From Lachnospiraceae bacterium UBA3316 (lineage in GTDB: Bacteria; Bacillota; Clostridia; Lachnospirales; Lachnospiraceae): a stretch of DNA of 64,000 nucleotides. The stretch spans positions 89,731 to 153,730 of the forward strand of contig DESK01000056.1 in assembly GCA_002361955.1 (NCBI GenBank), given 5' to 3'. Below, piece after piece: positions 1-8,660 of this stretch. The notes under the pieces are model-generated. The model had not been told where the DNA came from, searched no databases, and worked only from the letters and a program-made list of their open reading frames with translations. The number at the start of each line of letters is the position of its first letter. Positions within the stretch are counted from its first letter, which is position 1. The translations under genes were made by a program, and so were the position numbers.

Positions 1-205
1 CAGGGATGGGATCTTTCCTCTTCAGAAGGTGCCCTTTGAGGATACAGAGGTTTATCTTCCCCATAATAACCAAGAGTTTCTGACGGCGGTGTACGGGGAC
101 TATATGCAGGTTCCGCCGGTGGAGAAGCAGGTGAACCATATTCCTTATATTTTGCAATTTGAAAATGAGAAACCAGTCATTTTAAACGGCGTCATGCAGA
201 AGTAG
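1..205 (+). CDS. LicD family phosphotransferase, C-terminal end (partial)
   Basis: An open frame enters from the left edge (first whole codon at 2) and stops with TAG at 203-205, giving 67 residues. The visible tail has the FPLQKVPFED and YGDYM signatures found near the end of LicD-type proteins. These proteins transfer phosphocholine or a similar phospho-group onto cell-surface glycans. The catalytic core lies outside the window, so the donor cannot be judged. It is the first gene of the polysaccharide locus seen here, and the next glycosyltransferase starts within about 35 bases. The family call rests only on this tail. Confidence 0.6.
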   Translation, partial: RDGIFPLQKVPFEDTEVYLPHNNQEFLTAVYGDYMQVPPVEKQVNHIPYILQFENEKPVILNGVMQK

Positions 206-238
206 CGCGGCATGGCACGCACAGAGGAGAATAGAGTT

Positions 239-928
239 TTGAAGTTATTAATTGTTATTCCGGCTTACAATGAAGAAGAGAATATTGAGCGGGTGGTGGA
301 GGAGCTGCAGTCCAAATACAGACAGTATGATTATCTCATCGTCAACGACGGCTCCAGGGACAGAACCTCTGAAATCTGCCATCGAAATCATTATCATATC
401 CTGGATTTGCCCATCAATCTGGGACTGACGGGGGCATTTCAGACGGGAATGAAGTACGCCTATGAAAATGGGTACGACTGTGTCCTTCAATTTGACGCGG
501 ACGGCCAGCATCTTCCGAAGTATATCAGTATGATGCTGGAAAAGATGGAGGAAGGGTATGACATCGTAATCGGTTCCCGCTTTGTGGACGAAAAGAAAAA
601 CAAATCGTTCCGTATGCTGGGAAGCTTTTTGATCTCAAAAGCTATCCGCATGACTACCGGGCGGAAGATCGCGGATCCCACATCGGGGATGAGAATGTTC
701 AACCGGGATATGATCAGGGAATTTGCCAACAACATCAACTATGAGCCGGAACCGGACACCATCTCCTTTTTGGTAAAGCAGGGAGCAGAGGTGGGAGAGG
801 TGCAGGTTCACATGGAGGAGAGAATCGCGGGCGAGAGCTATCTGAATTTCTCCCGATCCATGAAGTATATGATGCGTGTGCTGGTATCCATCCTGGTGGT
901 GCAGAATTTTAGAAAAAGAAACCGTTAA
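239..928 (+). CDS. Family 2 glycosyltransferase, DPM1-like, no membrane tail
   Basis: This is a GT-A fold glycosyltransferase of about 229 residues. It has the N-terminal IPAYNEEENI signature, VNDGSRD and a DADGQH metal-binding motif near residue 87. Unlike GtrB-type enzymes it has no long C-terminal membrane pair. I place the start at TTG 239, giving MKLLIVIP. An AGGAG lies 10-14 bases upstream, and the ATG at 212 would add nine residues that do not look like the family. It is followed 36 bases later by a DUF2304 membrane protein. That pairing is common in Gram-positive polysaccharide loci and suggests the partner anchors the transferase. The donor sugar is unknown. Confidence 0.8.
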   Translation: MKLLIVIPAYNEEENIERVVEELQSKYRQYDYLIVNDGSRDRTSEICHRNHYHILDLPINLGLTGAFQTGMKYAYENGYDCVLQFDADGQHLPKYISMMLEKMEEGYDIVIGSRFVDEKKNKSFRMLGSFLISKAIRMTTGRKIADPTSGMRMFNRDMIREFANNINYEPEPDTISFLVKQGAEVGEVQVHMEERIAGESYLNFSRSMKYMMRVLVSILVVQNFRKRNR

Positions 929-964
929 TCCCAATAAAAAGATACGAAAGCGAGCGGAGAAAAT

Positions 965-1345
965 ATGCTTAGTTTAGTTTTCAGAATTGTTTTGATCGTA
1001 ATTTCCATAGGAACGGCCGCGTATATGCTGAAAAAAATAAGGCAGTCGAAGCTTCAGATCGGGCATGCCATTTTCTGGCTGGTCTTTTCGGGGATTCTCG
1101 TAATACTCAGCCTGATTCCCGACCTGGCGATCTGGGGGGCAAAGCTGCTTGGAATTTACTCATCCACAAATTTTATTTTCCTGATTATTTTCTTCCTGCT
1201 GATCCTGAAATGTTTCTATATGACCATTGAGATATCCAGCCTGGAGTACCGGGTGAAGGAGCTGGCCCAGAAGATCGCTCTTGCGGAGCGGAAGGAATGG
1301 GACAGGGAACAGGAAGAGCAGGATGGACAGAGCAAAGAGTCATAA
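965..1345 (+). CDS. DUF2304 small membrane protein
   Basis: The 126-residue protein has three predicted membrane segments (about residues 3-22, 34-52 and 66-85) and a charged, Glu/Lys-rich C-terminal tail that is probably coiled coil. Size and layout match the DUF2304 family, which commonly sits next to a DPM1-like glycosyltransferase as it does here. A GGAG ribosome site lies just upstream of ATG 965. A role as membrane anchor or partner of the preceding soluble glycosyltransferase is an inference from neighbourhood; no catalytic motif is visible. Confidence 0.75.
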   Translation: MLSLVFRIVLIVISIGTAAYMLKKIRQSKLQIGHAIFWLVFSGILVILSLIPDLAIWGAKLLGIYSSTNFIFLIIFFLLILKCFYMTIEISSLEYRVKELAQKIALAERKEWDREQEEQDGQSKES

Positions 1346-1360
1346 AGGAGGAGCCGTTAT

Positions 1361-2305
1361 ATGAAGATCATTTCCTTTGACAGGATCGCAAAGGCGGGGA
1401 TCACCCCCATGCAGTGCTATGAGTGGGTATCCTGGGCGATTGCCCATAAAAAGGAGGCGCTGCTTCCCGCAAAGATCAGCCTGAAACCCGGGATTCCCGG
1501 AGTGTTTTACAATACGATGCCAGCTATCCTTCCGGGGAGCGGCTGGGGCGGCGTCAAGCTGGTGACAAGATATCCCGAGAGAAAGCCAAGCCTGGAAAGC
1601 CAGATCCTTCTCTATCAGCTGGATACAGGGGAAAATCTGGCGCTTCTGGACGGAACCTGGATCACGACGATGCGGACGGGGGCTGTGGCGGCCCATGCAG
1701 TGAAGCTGCTGGCGGTGAAGGATTTCTCGCTCTTAGGGTTTATCGGCCTTGGAAACACGGCCCGGGCAGCCCTGGCGGTGCTTCTGGCCCTTTATCCCGA
1801 CAGAAAGCTCACGATCAAGCTGAAAAAATACAAAGATCAGCATGAGCTGTTTGCAGAGCGGTTTGCCGATGCCAAAAACGTGGAGTTTGTTTACTGCGAC
1901 ACCTACGAGGAGGTCGTGAGGGAGAGTGACGTGGTGGTCTCCGCGGCCACCGTGTTTGAGACGGATATCTGTCCGGACGACTGCTTCAAGGAGGGCGTTC
2001 TCGTAGTCCCAGTCCATACCAGGGGATTTACAAACTGCGACCTGTTTTTTGACAAGATATTTGCTGATGACAGGGATCATGTGAAGGGATTCCGCTATTT
2101 TGACCGTTTTCATTCCTTTGCGGAGGTGTCGGACGTCGTATCCGGAAATGCGGCGGGAAGAGAAAATGACAGGGAGAGAATCCTGGCTTACAATATCGGC
2201 ATTGCCCTCCATGACATCTATTTTGCAGGGAAGCTCTATGAGATCTGCGGCCAGGAGTGCCCGGAGATTTCTCTGGAAGCTCCCACTGAAAAGTTTTGGA
2301 TATAG
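1361..2305 (+). CDS. Ornithine cyclodeaminase / mu-crystallin family protein
   Basis: The 314-residue protein belongs to the OCD/mu-crystallin NAD(P)-dependent family. It shows an N-terminal substrate-binding Lys region (PAKISLKPG, about residues 37-45), GTWITTMRTGAVAA, and a Rossmann motif GFIGLGNTARA at about 126-136. Known members deaminate ornithine or reduce and oxidise cyclic or N-alkylated amino acids. An AGGAGG lies just before ATG 1361, and the gene sits inside a run of glycosyltransferase genes. That context suggests it supplies an amino-acid-derived substituent, or is a co-transcribed metabolic passenger; the substrate cannot be told from sequence. Confidence 0.8.
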   Translation: MKIISFDRIAKAGITPMQCYEWVSWAIAHKKEALLPAKISLKPGIPGVFYNTMPAILPGSGWGGVKLVTRYPERKPSLESQILLYQLDTGENLALLDGTWITTMRTGAVAAHAVKLLAVKDFSLLGFIGLGNTARAALAVLLALYPDRKLTIKLKKYKDQHELFAERFADAKNVEFVYCDTYEEVVRESDVVVSAATVFETDICPDDCFKEGVLVVPVHTRGFTNCDLFFDKIFADDRDHVKGFRYFDRFHSFAEVSDVVSGNAAGRENDRERILAYNIGIALHDIYFAGKLYEICGQECPEISLEAPTEKFWI

Positions 2306-2332
2306 GAAAAACAGCGGAAAGGACGGAGATAT

Positions 2333-3274
2333 ATGCTGTCAGTAGTGTTGCCCGCATACAATGAAGAAAAAATGCTGGCCAAAGCAGCGGAGACGATCAG
2401 CGGCATCCTGGAGGATGCCGCTATTTCCTATGAGCTGATCTTTGTGAATGACGGTTCCAGGGACGGCACCTGGCAGGAAATTGAAAAAGCCGCAAAAAAA
2501 AACAGGCATATCGTAGGGGTACATTTTTCGAGAAATTTTGGAAAGGAATCGGCGATCTTCGCGGGAATGGCAAACGCCTCGGGAGACTGCTGCGCCGTGA
2601 TGGACTGCGACCTGCAGCATCCGCCGGAAACCCTGGTCACCATGTACAGGCTCTGGGAGCAGGGCTATGAGGTGGTGGAGGGAGTCAAACGAAGCAGAGG
2701 AAAAGAGAGCGCCCTTCACAGAGCCAGCGCCGGGATGTTCTACCGGATCATCTCCCGGGCAGTGGGATTTGATATGTCCCGGGCTTCGGATTTTAAGCTG
2801 ATGGACAGGAAAGCTGTGGAGGCGTTGCTCTCCATGCCGGAGAGAAACGCCTTTTTCCGGGCCCTGTCCTCCTGGGTAGGGTTTCGGTCCACGTCGGTGG
2901 AGTTTGACGTGCAGGAGCGGGAGGCCGGGGAGTCCAAGTGGTCCACCTGGTCCCTCATCAAATATGCCGTCACAAATATCGTATCCTTTTCCGCCGTGCC
3001 CATGCAGCTGGTGACGGTGGCCGGGGTGTTCGTATTTTTCTTTGCCCTGGTCATGGGGATACAGACCCTGGTGAAATTCTTCCTGGGACACGCGGTGGAA
3101 GGGTTTACCACCGTGATCCTGCTGATTCTGATCATCGGAAGCATCATCATGATCAGCCTGGGAATCATCGGCTACTATATTTCGAAGATCTATGAGGAAG
3201 TAAAGGGACGCCCCAGGTATCTGATTTCAAAGAGGATAGGAGGCAGCCATGAAGGAACGGAAGGCATGGATTGA
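2333..3274 (+). CDS. GtrB/ArnC-like polyprenyl-phosphate glycosyltransferase
   Basis: The 313-residue GT2 enzyme has LPAYNEE at the N-terminus, NDGSRDGT near 41-48, an MDCDLQHP metal site near 89-95, and two C-terminal membrane helices (about 215-245 and 258-285). This layout is typical of enzymes that load one sugar from a nucleotide donor onto undecaprenyl phosphate at the inner membrane face. The resulting lipid-linked sugar is used outside by multi-pass glycosyltransferases; the YfhO protein at 14775-17450 is a candidate partner. Its end overlaps the acyltransferase start by 26 bases, implying translational coupling. Confidence 0.83.
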   Translation: MLSVVLPAYNEEKMLAKAAETISGILEDAAISYELIFVNDGSRDGTWQEIEKAAKKNRHIVGVHFSRNFGKESAIFAGMANASGDCCAVMDCDLQHPPETLVTMYRLWEQGYEVVEGVKRSRGKESALHRASAGMFYRIISRAVGFDMSRASDFKLMDRKAVEALLSMPERNAFFRALSSWVGFRSTSVEFDVQEREAGESKWSTWSLIKYAVTNIVSFSAVPMQLVTVAGVFVFFFALVMGIQTLVKFFLGHAVEGFTTVILLILIIGSIIMISLGIIGYYISKIYEEVKGRPRYLISKRIGGSHEGTEGMD

Positions 3275-4322
3275 TTGGGCGCGGGTATGTGCCGTCGTGT
3301 GCGTCGTTCTCTGCCATGGGACGGAGAGTCTCTATGGGCCCGTCCTGCGGGGAGAGCAGCAGGTGGGAAGGCTGCTGTGGCTGGCGGAAAATACGCTGTT
3401 TACCATAGGAAGGCTTGGCGTGCCGCTGTTTTTGGCCATCACCGGGACGCTGCTTTTGGACAGGGAAAGGGATCCCGGGGAGTTTTACAGGAAATCGTTT
3501 CTGCCCCTTTTGGCCACCACAGAGCTGTGGATCGTGCTGAATTACGGCTTTGCGTGCATGTTCCAGGATGTGGTCTTCCGGTGGACGGATCTTTTGAAGG
3601 AGATGGTGTTTTTGCGGACGCCGGAATTATCCCATATGTGGTATATGCCGATGATTCTGGGCGTTTACCTGGCCCTGCCCTTCCTCTCCCTGGCAGTCCG
3701 GGGGGTAAAGAATACGAAATCCTTCTGCCTGCCCTATCTGGTGGGCTGCGCGGCGTTTCTTGTGGTCCCTACGGTGAATGTATTTCTCACGGAGGCTGTG
3801 GCCGGAGGGGAACCCCTCAAAATAAAGCTGGAGCTGGAGTATCTGGGCGGGCTGTACGGCCTGTATTTGCTGGGGGGCTACCTGATCTCCCGGCGGAGGG
3901 TGCTGGAGCGGGTCAGGACCTGGCTTCTTATGCTGGCCTTCGCCGTCTCCTTCCTTCTGAACACGGCAGGGCAGTATTACCTCTACAGCCATGGATTTTT
4001 CAAATCCACCAGGCTGACATGGTACAGCAGCCTGTTTCTCTTTGTGATGGGAATGACGCTGTTTGAGCTGCTTCGGAGAGGGTTTTCCTGCGTACATACT
4101 TCCAGAGTTGTGGAGCTGGCTGCCCGGTGCAGCTTTGGGATCTACCTGCTCCACAAGCCCATTCAGATTCTTGCGGCCAGGTACCTTCCGCTGGAGGAGC
4201 TGACGGAAGGCGCGGCCATCGCCCTCTTATCTGCGGCGGGGCTTGGTTTTAGTATGCTGATCCTGCTGCCCTTTGGCCTTTGGTGGAAACGGGCCGGGAA
4301 GTGGCTGTTTTTTATAAAATAA
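3249..4322 (+). CDS. Acyltransferase family 3 membrane protein
   Basis: The 357-residue polytopic protein has about ten hydrophobic segments and opens with KAWIDWARVCAVVCVVLCHG. That is the acyltransferase-3 start, with the conserved first-helix Arg and the catalytic-type His of LCHG. Members O-acetylate or succinylate surface polysaccharides using cytosolic acyl-CoA. It overlaps the upstream glycosyltransferase by 26 bases and ends at a hairpin terminator, so it is the last gene of this plus-strand operon. The acyl donor and target sugar cannot be read from the sequence. Confidence 0.8.
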   Translation: MKERKAWIDWARVCAVVCVVLCHGTESLYGPVLRGEQQVGRLLWLAENTLFTIGRLGVPLFLAITGTLLLDRERDPGEFYRKSFLPLLATTELWIVLNYGFACMFQDVVFRWTDLLKEMVFLRTPELSHMWYMPMILGVYLALPFLSLAVRGVKNTKSFCLPYLVGCAAFLVVPTVNVFLTEAVAGGEPLKIKLELEYLGGLYGLYLLGGYLISRRRVLERVRTWLLMLAFAVSFLLNTAGQYYLYSHGFFKSTRLTWYSSLFLFVMGMTLFELLRRGFSCVHTSRVVELAARCSFGIYLLHKPIQILAARYLPLEELTEGAAIALLSAAGLGFSMLILLPFGLWWKRAGKWLFFIK

Positions 4323-4363
4323 AAAAAGCTATGCAAAAGGTTCGCCGATTGCATAGCTTTTTT
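4322..4363. terminator. Bidirectional intrinsic terminator
   Basis: A perfect 15-base inverted repeat (4322-4336 with 4349-4363) carries A-runs on the left arm and T-runs on the right arm. It lies exactly between two convergent genes and can terminate both strands. Confidence 0.9.
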
Positions 4364-4366
4364 CTT

Positions 4367-6493
4367 TTATTTTTTCTTTACCGTGGAAAATTTGCTGTAA
4401 ACCTTTTTCCCGCCGATGACGGTGTAAGCCCTGACCTTATAATAGTACACCTTTTTCTTTTTCAGCTTGTAGGAGCAGGAGGCTTTCTGGCAGGTTTTCA
4501 GGATCCGGAAGCCTCTGTTTTTCCTGGAAGAGCGGAAGACCTGATAGCCTTTTGCGCCGGTAATCTTTTTCCACTTGAGGGTCACCTTTTTGCCGGAGAC
4601 CTTCACCGTGGAAAGCGTCGGCGCAGACAGGGAAAGTTTTACGTTCTTCACCAGGGAATACTTGCTGTAGGCGGGGGCGCCGTTTAAGGTCCGGCGGGCC
4701 CTGACCTTATAGTAGTAGGTGGCTCCCGGCTGCCGTTTTGTGTCGCTGTAGGTAGTCTTGGACGTGACGGCGATCCGCTTATAGCCGCTGTTTTTCTTCA
4801 GGCTGCGGTAGAGCTCGTATTTTTCTGTGTTTTTTACGGAACGCCATTTAAGTTTGACTTTCCCGGAACCTGAGCGCTTCAAATACGTGATCACCGGGCG
4901 CTTCAGCGTGCCTGTGATGACCTCCACCTCTGTGGGAGGCTCCGAAGTGTCTGTGGTAAAGGCCTTGATCCTGGCCGTTTTCCCGTACCCCAGGCTGTGG
5001 AAATCGATCCAGCCGTCGGAGGCCTCCGAGGCGTAAAAGCTTTGGTTCGCAGAAGAGGAAGAGAGGAACTGCAGGCCGGAGGCCTCGCCCGTCTGGTCCA
5101 CAAAGTATTTTACGGAGGATTCCCCTAAAGAATGGAGGGTGATGACCACGGAAAAGGTATCGCCCTGGGTAAATACGATCTTCTCGTTCAGCGGGATGGT
5201 ATAATAGCCGCTGTAGGTCGTTGTCCCCGTCTGCGGCGAGGATAACACGGGACTTCCGGAATCCGGTTTCCCGGCGGAAGGATTTTTGTAGATCTGGATA
5301 CTGTACCGTACGTTCTGGCTGAACAGGGAAAAGGAGACGGCATCCAGCCGTTCATTGCTTCCGGGGTTTCCGCGTACCTTATAGACATTTGCCAGGCTGG
5401 TGTCGTTCATGGACGTGACGATCTCTGCCCCAAAAGAGCCGTCGTACTGGTAATTGTGGTCATAGTTGTCCGCTTTTTCCATGTCAAAGGCGTAGCTTAA
5501 GTAATCTCCGTTGATCTGGGTAAAGGATGCGTCCTCGTAGGAGATATAGATATATCCCCCGTCTCCCAGGGAGGTTCCGTAGCTGTTCTTGACGATCCAG
5601 GCGCCGTCTGACGAGGGCCGGACGGTCTGTCCGCTATAGGTCACGGAAAAATGGCTGCGGGAATAGGTGTCATCCCACCCTACGATGCTCACGATGTGGT
5701 TGGTTCCGTTCCCGGGATAGGGGAAGAAATACGCCCCGTTGGTATTCTGGAAGGAGGGATGGTAGTAGAGGGCGGTGGATACTGCCCCGTATTCCATGAT
5801 GAGGTTTTTTACGCTGGCAGAGTCTGCCGAGTTCACAAACCGCGCGTTCTGCAGGTGGGCAGTGTCCCGGTAGGCGTAAGCCTGGCTGATGGCGGAGGTA
5901 TTGCCGTAGGGCATCAGGGACTCAGAGATCGGCCCGAGCCATTTGGAGAGGGCAAACATGGTGAACAGATTGTTCCCTCCGGTGTTGAGATAATGCTCTC
6001 CGGTGTTGTTGCGCACAGTGTCGCCTGCCGTCAGCCCCAGAGGATCCTGGGGACATTGAAAAAAGAAGTAGGCGAGGTGCATTTCCGAAAGGTCAATGGT
6101 GCTTCCGGCGATCCCCTTCTTTAACATACTGCTCTCCCCGGCAGCGAGGGCGCCGAAGGCCCAGCAGGCGCCCCAGGAAGCCTGGTCCTTAACGGATGTC
6201 ACGTAGCCTTTGCTGCGGGAATCGTACCGGGCGGGCAGGATTCCCCGTGACAGAGACAGCGGAAGGCTGTCTCTGTTGTAGTTTGGAAGAACGGGGAGTC
6301 CGGCTGAGGGAAGGGGCGCCGCCGCTTCCCCGTCAAAAAACGTCCCCTCAGACAGCGGCTGAGGGGCAGCCGTTTCCTCCAAAACTGCCGCATCCGCCGC
6401 CAGCCCGTGGCCGGCAGCGGACGGAGACAGCAGAAGGAAGGTGAATAGAAGCGCGGACAGGAGCCGTCGCCCAATAGGGTTGTTTAAGATCAT
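4367..6493 (-). CDS. Exported papain-like (C1) cysteine protease with lectin-like and FN3-like domains
   Basis: The 708-residue secreted protein has an N-terminal hydrophobic signal (about residues 9-27, likely cut after ASA-type residues near 26-33). A C1 peptidase domain starts near residue 86. It shows the oxyanion Gln104 and the catalytic Cys110 in SWGACWAF, a His in NHIVSIVGWDD, and an Asn in WIVKNSYG. A beta-rich lectin-like segment follows, then two C-terminal fibronectin-III-like repeats (KLKWRSVKN... and TLKWKKITG...) rich in Lys, which may bind the wall. No LPXTG motif is present. It lies 18 bases downstream of the nucleotidyltransferase on the same strand, so the two may be co-transcribed. 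The target is unknown; a role in surface protein processing or nutrition is inference. Confidence 0.85.
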   Translation of the reverse strand: MILNNPIGRRLLSALLFTFLLLSPSAAGHGLAADAAVLEETAAPQPLSEGTFFDGEAAAPLPSAGLPVLPNYNRDSLPLSLSRGILPARYDSRSKGYVTSVKDQASWGACWAFGALAAGESSMLKKGIAGSTIDLSEMHLAYFFFQCPQDPLGLTAGDTVRNNTGEHYLNTGGNNLFTMFALSKWLGPISESLMPYGNTSAISQAYAYRDTAHLQNARFVNSADSASVKNLIMEYGAVSTALYYHPSFQNTNGAYFFPYPGNGTNHIVSIVGWDDTYSRSHFSVTYSGQTVRPSSDGAWIVKNSYGTSLGDGGYIYISYEDASFTQINGDYLSYAFDMEKADNYDHNYQYDGSFGAEIVTSMNDTSLANVYKVRGNPGSNERLDAVSFSLFSQNVRYSIQIYKNPSAGKPDSGSPVLSSPQTGTTTYSGYYTIPLNEKIVFTQGDTFSVVITLHSLGESSVKYFVDQTGEASGLQFLSSSSANQSFYASEASDGWIDFHSLGYGKTARIKAFTTDTSEPPTEVEVITGTLKRPVITYLKRSGSGKVKLKWRSVKNTEKYELYRSLKKNSGYKRIAVTSKTTYSDTKRQPGATYYYKVRARRTLNGAPAYSKYSLVKNVKLSLSAPTLSTVKVSGKKVTLKWKKITGAKGYQVFRSSRKNRGFRILKTCQKASCSYKLKKKKVYYYKVRAYTVIGGKKVYSKFSTVKKK

Positions 6494-6511
6494 ACGTCTC
6501 TCCTTAGATGT

Positions 6512-7429
6512 TTACTCATAAAGCCTTTCCGGGTAAACGCCTGCGGCGATCAGCTCCCGGAAGGAATTTACAACCGTTTCTTTATCCTCTTTGTAGGTGA
6601 CGCCAAACCATTTGTCCTGTGTCTCAAGCATCGTAACCTGAGCCTTCCCGGAGGCGATCAGAGAATCTACGATGGTGGGAAGCAGGTATTCGCTGGTCAG
6701 CTCCCCGCCGGAACGGCTGAGGAAATCTTTGAAGCCGTCTTCAAGGATGGCAAAGATCTCGGGGGTAAAGCCCCACATATTCATAGACACGTTGCTTGCG
6801 GTGTCCACCGTCCGGTAGCCGCCGGCTCCGTCCGGTACACCGGCTCCCGTTTCCAGCTTGTAGATATCGTGGGTCTCCTTGACGTCCAGAAGATGGTTTT
6901 CCCTGTCCACATGGCAGATGCCTCTTGTCACGGAACCGTTATCGCTTAAGGTGTTGCCCAGAATAAAGCCTGCCATGCAGAAATTCAGTTTGTCCTGCAG
7001 AGGGGAGGCGGTCACAAGGAAATCGTGAAGCTTTACGAAGGCTTCCTTTCCATAGTAGTCATCGGCGTTGATGACTACGAAGGGGCTGTCCACCAGGTCT
7101 TTGCAGCTGAGGATGGCCTGGCCCGTTCCCCAGGGCTTTACGCGTCCTTCCGGGACGGTGAAGCCATCCGGAAGGTTGTCGATCTCCTGAAAGGCATAGG
7201 CTACATCGGCAATTTTCTCAATGCGGTTACCGATAATCTCGCGGAAATCCTTCTCCAGGCTCTTCCGGATAATGAAGACGATCCTGTCAAAGCCCGCCTC
7301 CAACGCGTCGTGGATGGAATAGTCCATGATAATCTCGCCGTTCGGCCCGAAGGGCTCAAGCTGTTTGATTCCGCTGCCAAAGCGGCTGCCAAGCCCGGCA
7401 GCCATGATAACCAGTGTTGTTCTTTTCAT
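6512..7429 (-). CDS. Sugar-phosphate nucleotidyltransferase (NTP-transferase family)
   Basis: The 305-residue protein starts MKRTTLVIMAAGLGSRFG, the nucleotide-binding signature of NTP-transferases. It also has KPWGTGQA and VINADDYYG, a metal-binding Asp pair near 105. A longer frame reaches back to 7612, but ATG 7427-7429 has a GGAGA site upstream and begins the conserved domain, so I use it. Family members make NDP-sugars from sugar-1-phosphates. This subfamily is longer than RmlA at its C-terminus and its substrate is not assignable. It lies in a gap shared with the divergent export operon and is followed closely by the protease gene. Confidence 0.8.
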   Translation of the reverse strand: MKRTTLVIMAAGLGSRFGSGIKQLEPFGPNGEIIMDYSIHDALEAGFDRIVFIIRKSLEKDFREIIGNRIEKIADVAYAFQEIDNLPDGFTVPEGRVKPWGTGQAILSCKDLVDSPFVVINADDYYGKEAFVKLHDFLVTASPLQDKLNFCMAGFILGNTLSDNGSVTRGICHVDRENHLLDVKETHDIYKLETGAGVPDGAGGYRTVDTASNVSMNMWGFTPEIFAILEDGFKDFLSRSGGELTSEYLLPTIVDSLIASGKAQVTMLETQDKWFGVTYKEDKETVVNSFRELIAAGVYPERLYE

Positions 7430-7532
7430 AAAATACGTTCTCCTTACTTGGTATGAACCCAGGGACAGACGGCTGCCTGCCCGGGGCATATTGATGCTGC
7501 GCAGGAAATGCGCAGACCTATCTGATAATAGG

Positions 7533-7561
7533 AGTATAACACATAATAGGGGCGTTGTCGA
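7533..7561 (-). promoter_or_regulatory. Minus-strand sigma-70 promoter for the nucleotidyltransferase
   Basis: Read on the minus strand, TCGACA and TATACT are separated by 17 bases, about 100 bases upstream of ATG 7429. It lies back to back with a plus-strand promoter at 7571. Confidence 0.6.
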
Positions 7562-7570
7562 GAAAGCGGG

Positions 7571-7599
7571 TTGAAGTATTAAGGGTTCTTTGTTATAAT
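7571..7599 (+). promoter_or_regulatory. Sigma-70 promoter for the ABC export operon
   Basis: TTGAAG-N17-TATAAT has a perfect -10 and 17-bp spacing. The structured repeat at 7601-7712 begins immediately after the -10, so the repeat would form the 5' leader of the transcript. Confidence 0.7.
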
Positions 7600-7600
7600 T

Positions 7601-7712
7601 GTTACTGTTCATATAGGTCTGTGCATGTACTGCACAGACCGTAAGAAAGTGATTCAGGTGTGAGCAAATTTTAGATGGATTTGCGAATGTTACTGTGAAC
7701 GAAGTGAACAGT
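7601..7712 (+). repeat. Structured intergenic repeat, copy A (112 bp)
   Basis: The element is bounded by ACTGTTCA at the left and TGAACAGT at the right. It contains a perfect 10-bp hairpin (GGTCTGTGCA / TGCACAGACC), then a conserved block GTAAGAAAGTGAT, a second hairpin with GCAAAT/ATTTGC arms, and a right end GTTACTGTGAACGAAGTGAA. Copy B at 20646-20801 shares the ends, the central block and the second hairpin. A solo right end occurs at 31409. No coding capacity is seen. It could be a MITE-like element or a conserved structured RNA. Confidence 0.7.
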
Positions 7713-7797
7713 GGCTTATAATTATAAAAAAATGTTCAGAAATAACCTGTGCCTTTTGCGGGCATTTTTTGGCGCGGAAGGCAAAGAAGGAGTAGGT

Positions 7798-8595
7798 ATG
7801 GTTAAGAATTTTGTGACAGAGCGGAAACTGATCTGGACTCTGGCAAAGAATGATTTTAAAAAGAAATTTGCAGGCTCTTACCTGGGGATCGTGTGGGCGC
7901 TGGTGCAGCCCATCGTCACGGTGCTTGTATACTGGTTCGTGTTCCAGGGAGGCTTAAAGCCGTTGGCTACCAGCGAGTATAACGGTTATCCCTTTTTTTT
8001 ATGGATGCTGGCCGGTATTGTGCCCTGGTTTTATTTCCAGGACGCGGTGACGGGAGGCACCAACGTGCTGATGGAGTACAGCTATCTGGTGAAGAAGGTT
8101 GTCTTTAAGATCGAGATCCTGCCTGTGATCAAGGCCATTTCCGCTCTGTTTATCCACGTATTTTTCGTGTGCGTGACCCTGGTGATTTTCGGATGCTATG
8201 GGAAATTTCCGGGAATCTGGGGGATACAGGCGCTGTATTATTCGTTTTGTATGTTTGCCCTGGTGCTCGGCTTTTGTTATGCCTCTTCCGCCATCGCAGT
8301 GTTCTTTCGCGATCTTTTGCAAATCGTCAATATCCTGCTGCAGGTGGGCATCTGGGCGACGCCTATCATGTGGAATCTGGAAAGCTTCGGGCTTCCGGCA
8401 GTTTTGCAGACGATCTTCAAACTGAATCCCATGTACTACATTGTCTACGGCTACCGGGACGCTTTCGTTTACCATGTCTGGTTCTGGGAGAGGCCGGGGC
8501 TCACCTTATATTTCTGGGGCTTCACCCTGCTCCTCTTTGTTTTGGGAACCAGGATCTTTAAAAGGCTCCGTATCCATTTCGCGGATATTTTATAA
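7798..8595 (+). CDS. Wzm-type ABC-2 polysaccharide exporter permease
   Basis: The 265-residue membrane protein has six predicted helices and the ABC-2 pattern KNDFKKKFAGSYLGIVWALVQP near the N-terminus, typical of TagG/Wzm/RfbA permeases. The frame is open from 7711, but ATG 7798 follows an AGGAG and gives the standard MVKNFVTERKLIW start. The earlier start would begin inside the repeat element. Together with the following ATPase it forms the transporter that moves a finished undecaprenyl-linked polysaccharide across the membrane. Confidence 0.9.
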   Translation: MVKNFVTERKLIWTLAKNDFKKKFAGSYLGIVWALVQPIVTVLVYWFVFQGGLKPLATSEYNGYPFFLWMLAGIVPWFYFQDAVTGGTNVLMEYSYLVKKVVFKIEILPVIKAISALFIHVFFVCVTLVIFGCYGKFPGIWGIQALYYSFCMFALVLGFCYASSAIAVFFRDLLQIVNILLQVGIWATPIMWNLESFGLPAVLQTIFKLNPMYYIVYGYRDAFVYHVWFWERPGLTLYFWGFTLLLFVLGTRIFKRLRIHFADIL

Positions 8596-8597
8596 TC

Positions 8598-8626
8598 GGA
8601 TACCAGGGGGTAAAGGCTTTTGGCAC
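8598..8626 (+). repeat. Short palindromic repeat, degenerate copy
   Basis: The sequence starts GGATACCAGGG and continues to GGCTTTTGGCAC directly after the permease stop codon. It matches the start and middle of the better-preserved copy at 17559-17594, but its right arm has decayed. Confidence 0.5.
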
Positions 8627-8660
8627 TTAAATCATCATTTCTTATGATAGGAGATAAAAA

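Noticed and set aside
7711..7797. Upstream extension of the Wzm-like permease to 7711
   Set aside because: It would start inside the structured repeat with no ribosome site; ATG 7798 has a good one and a standard N-terminus.
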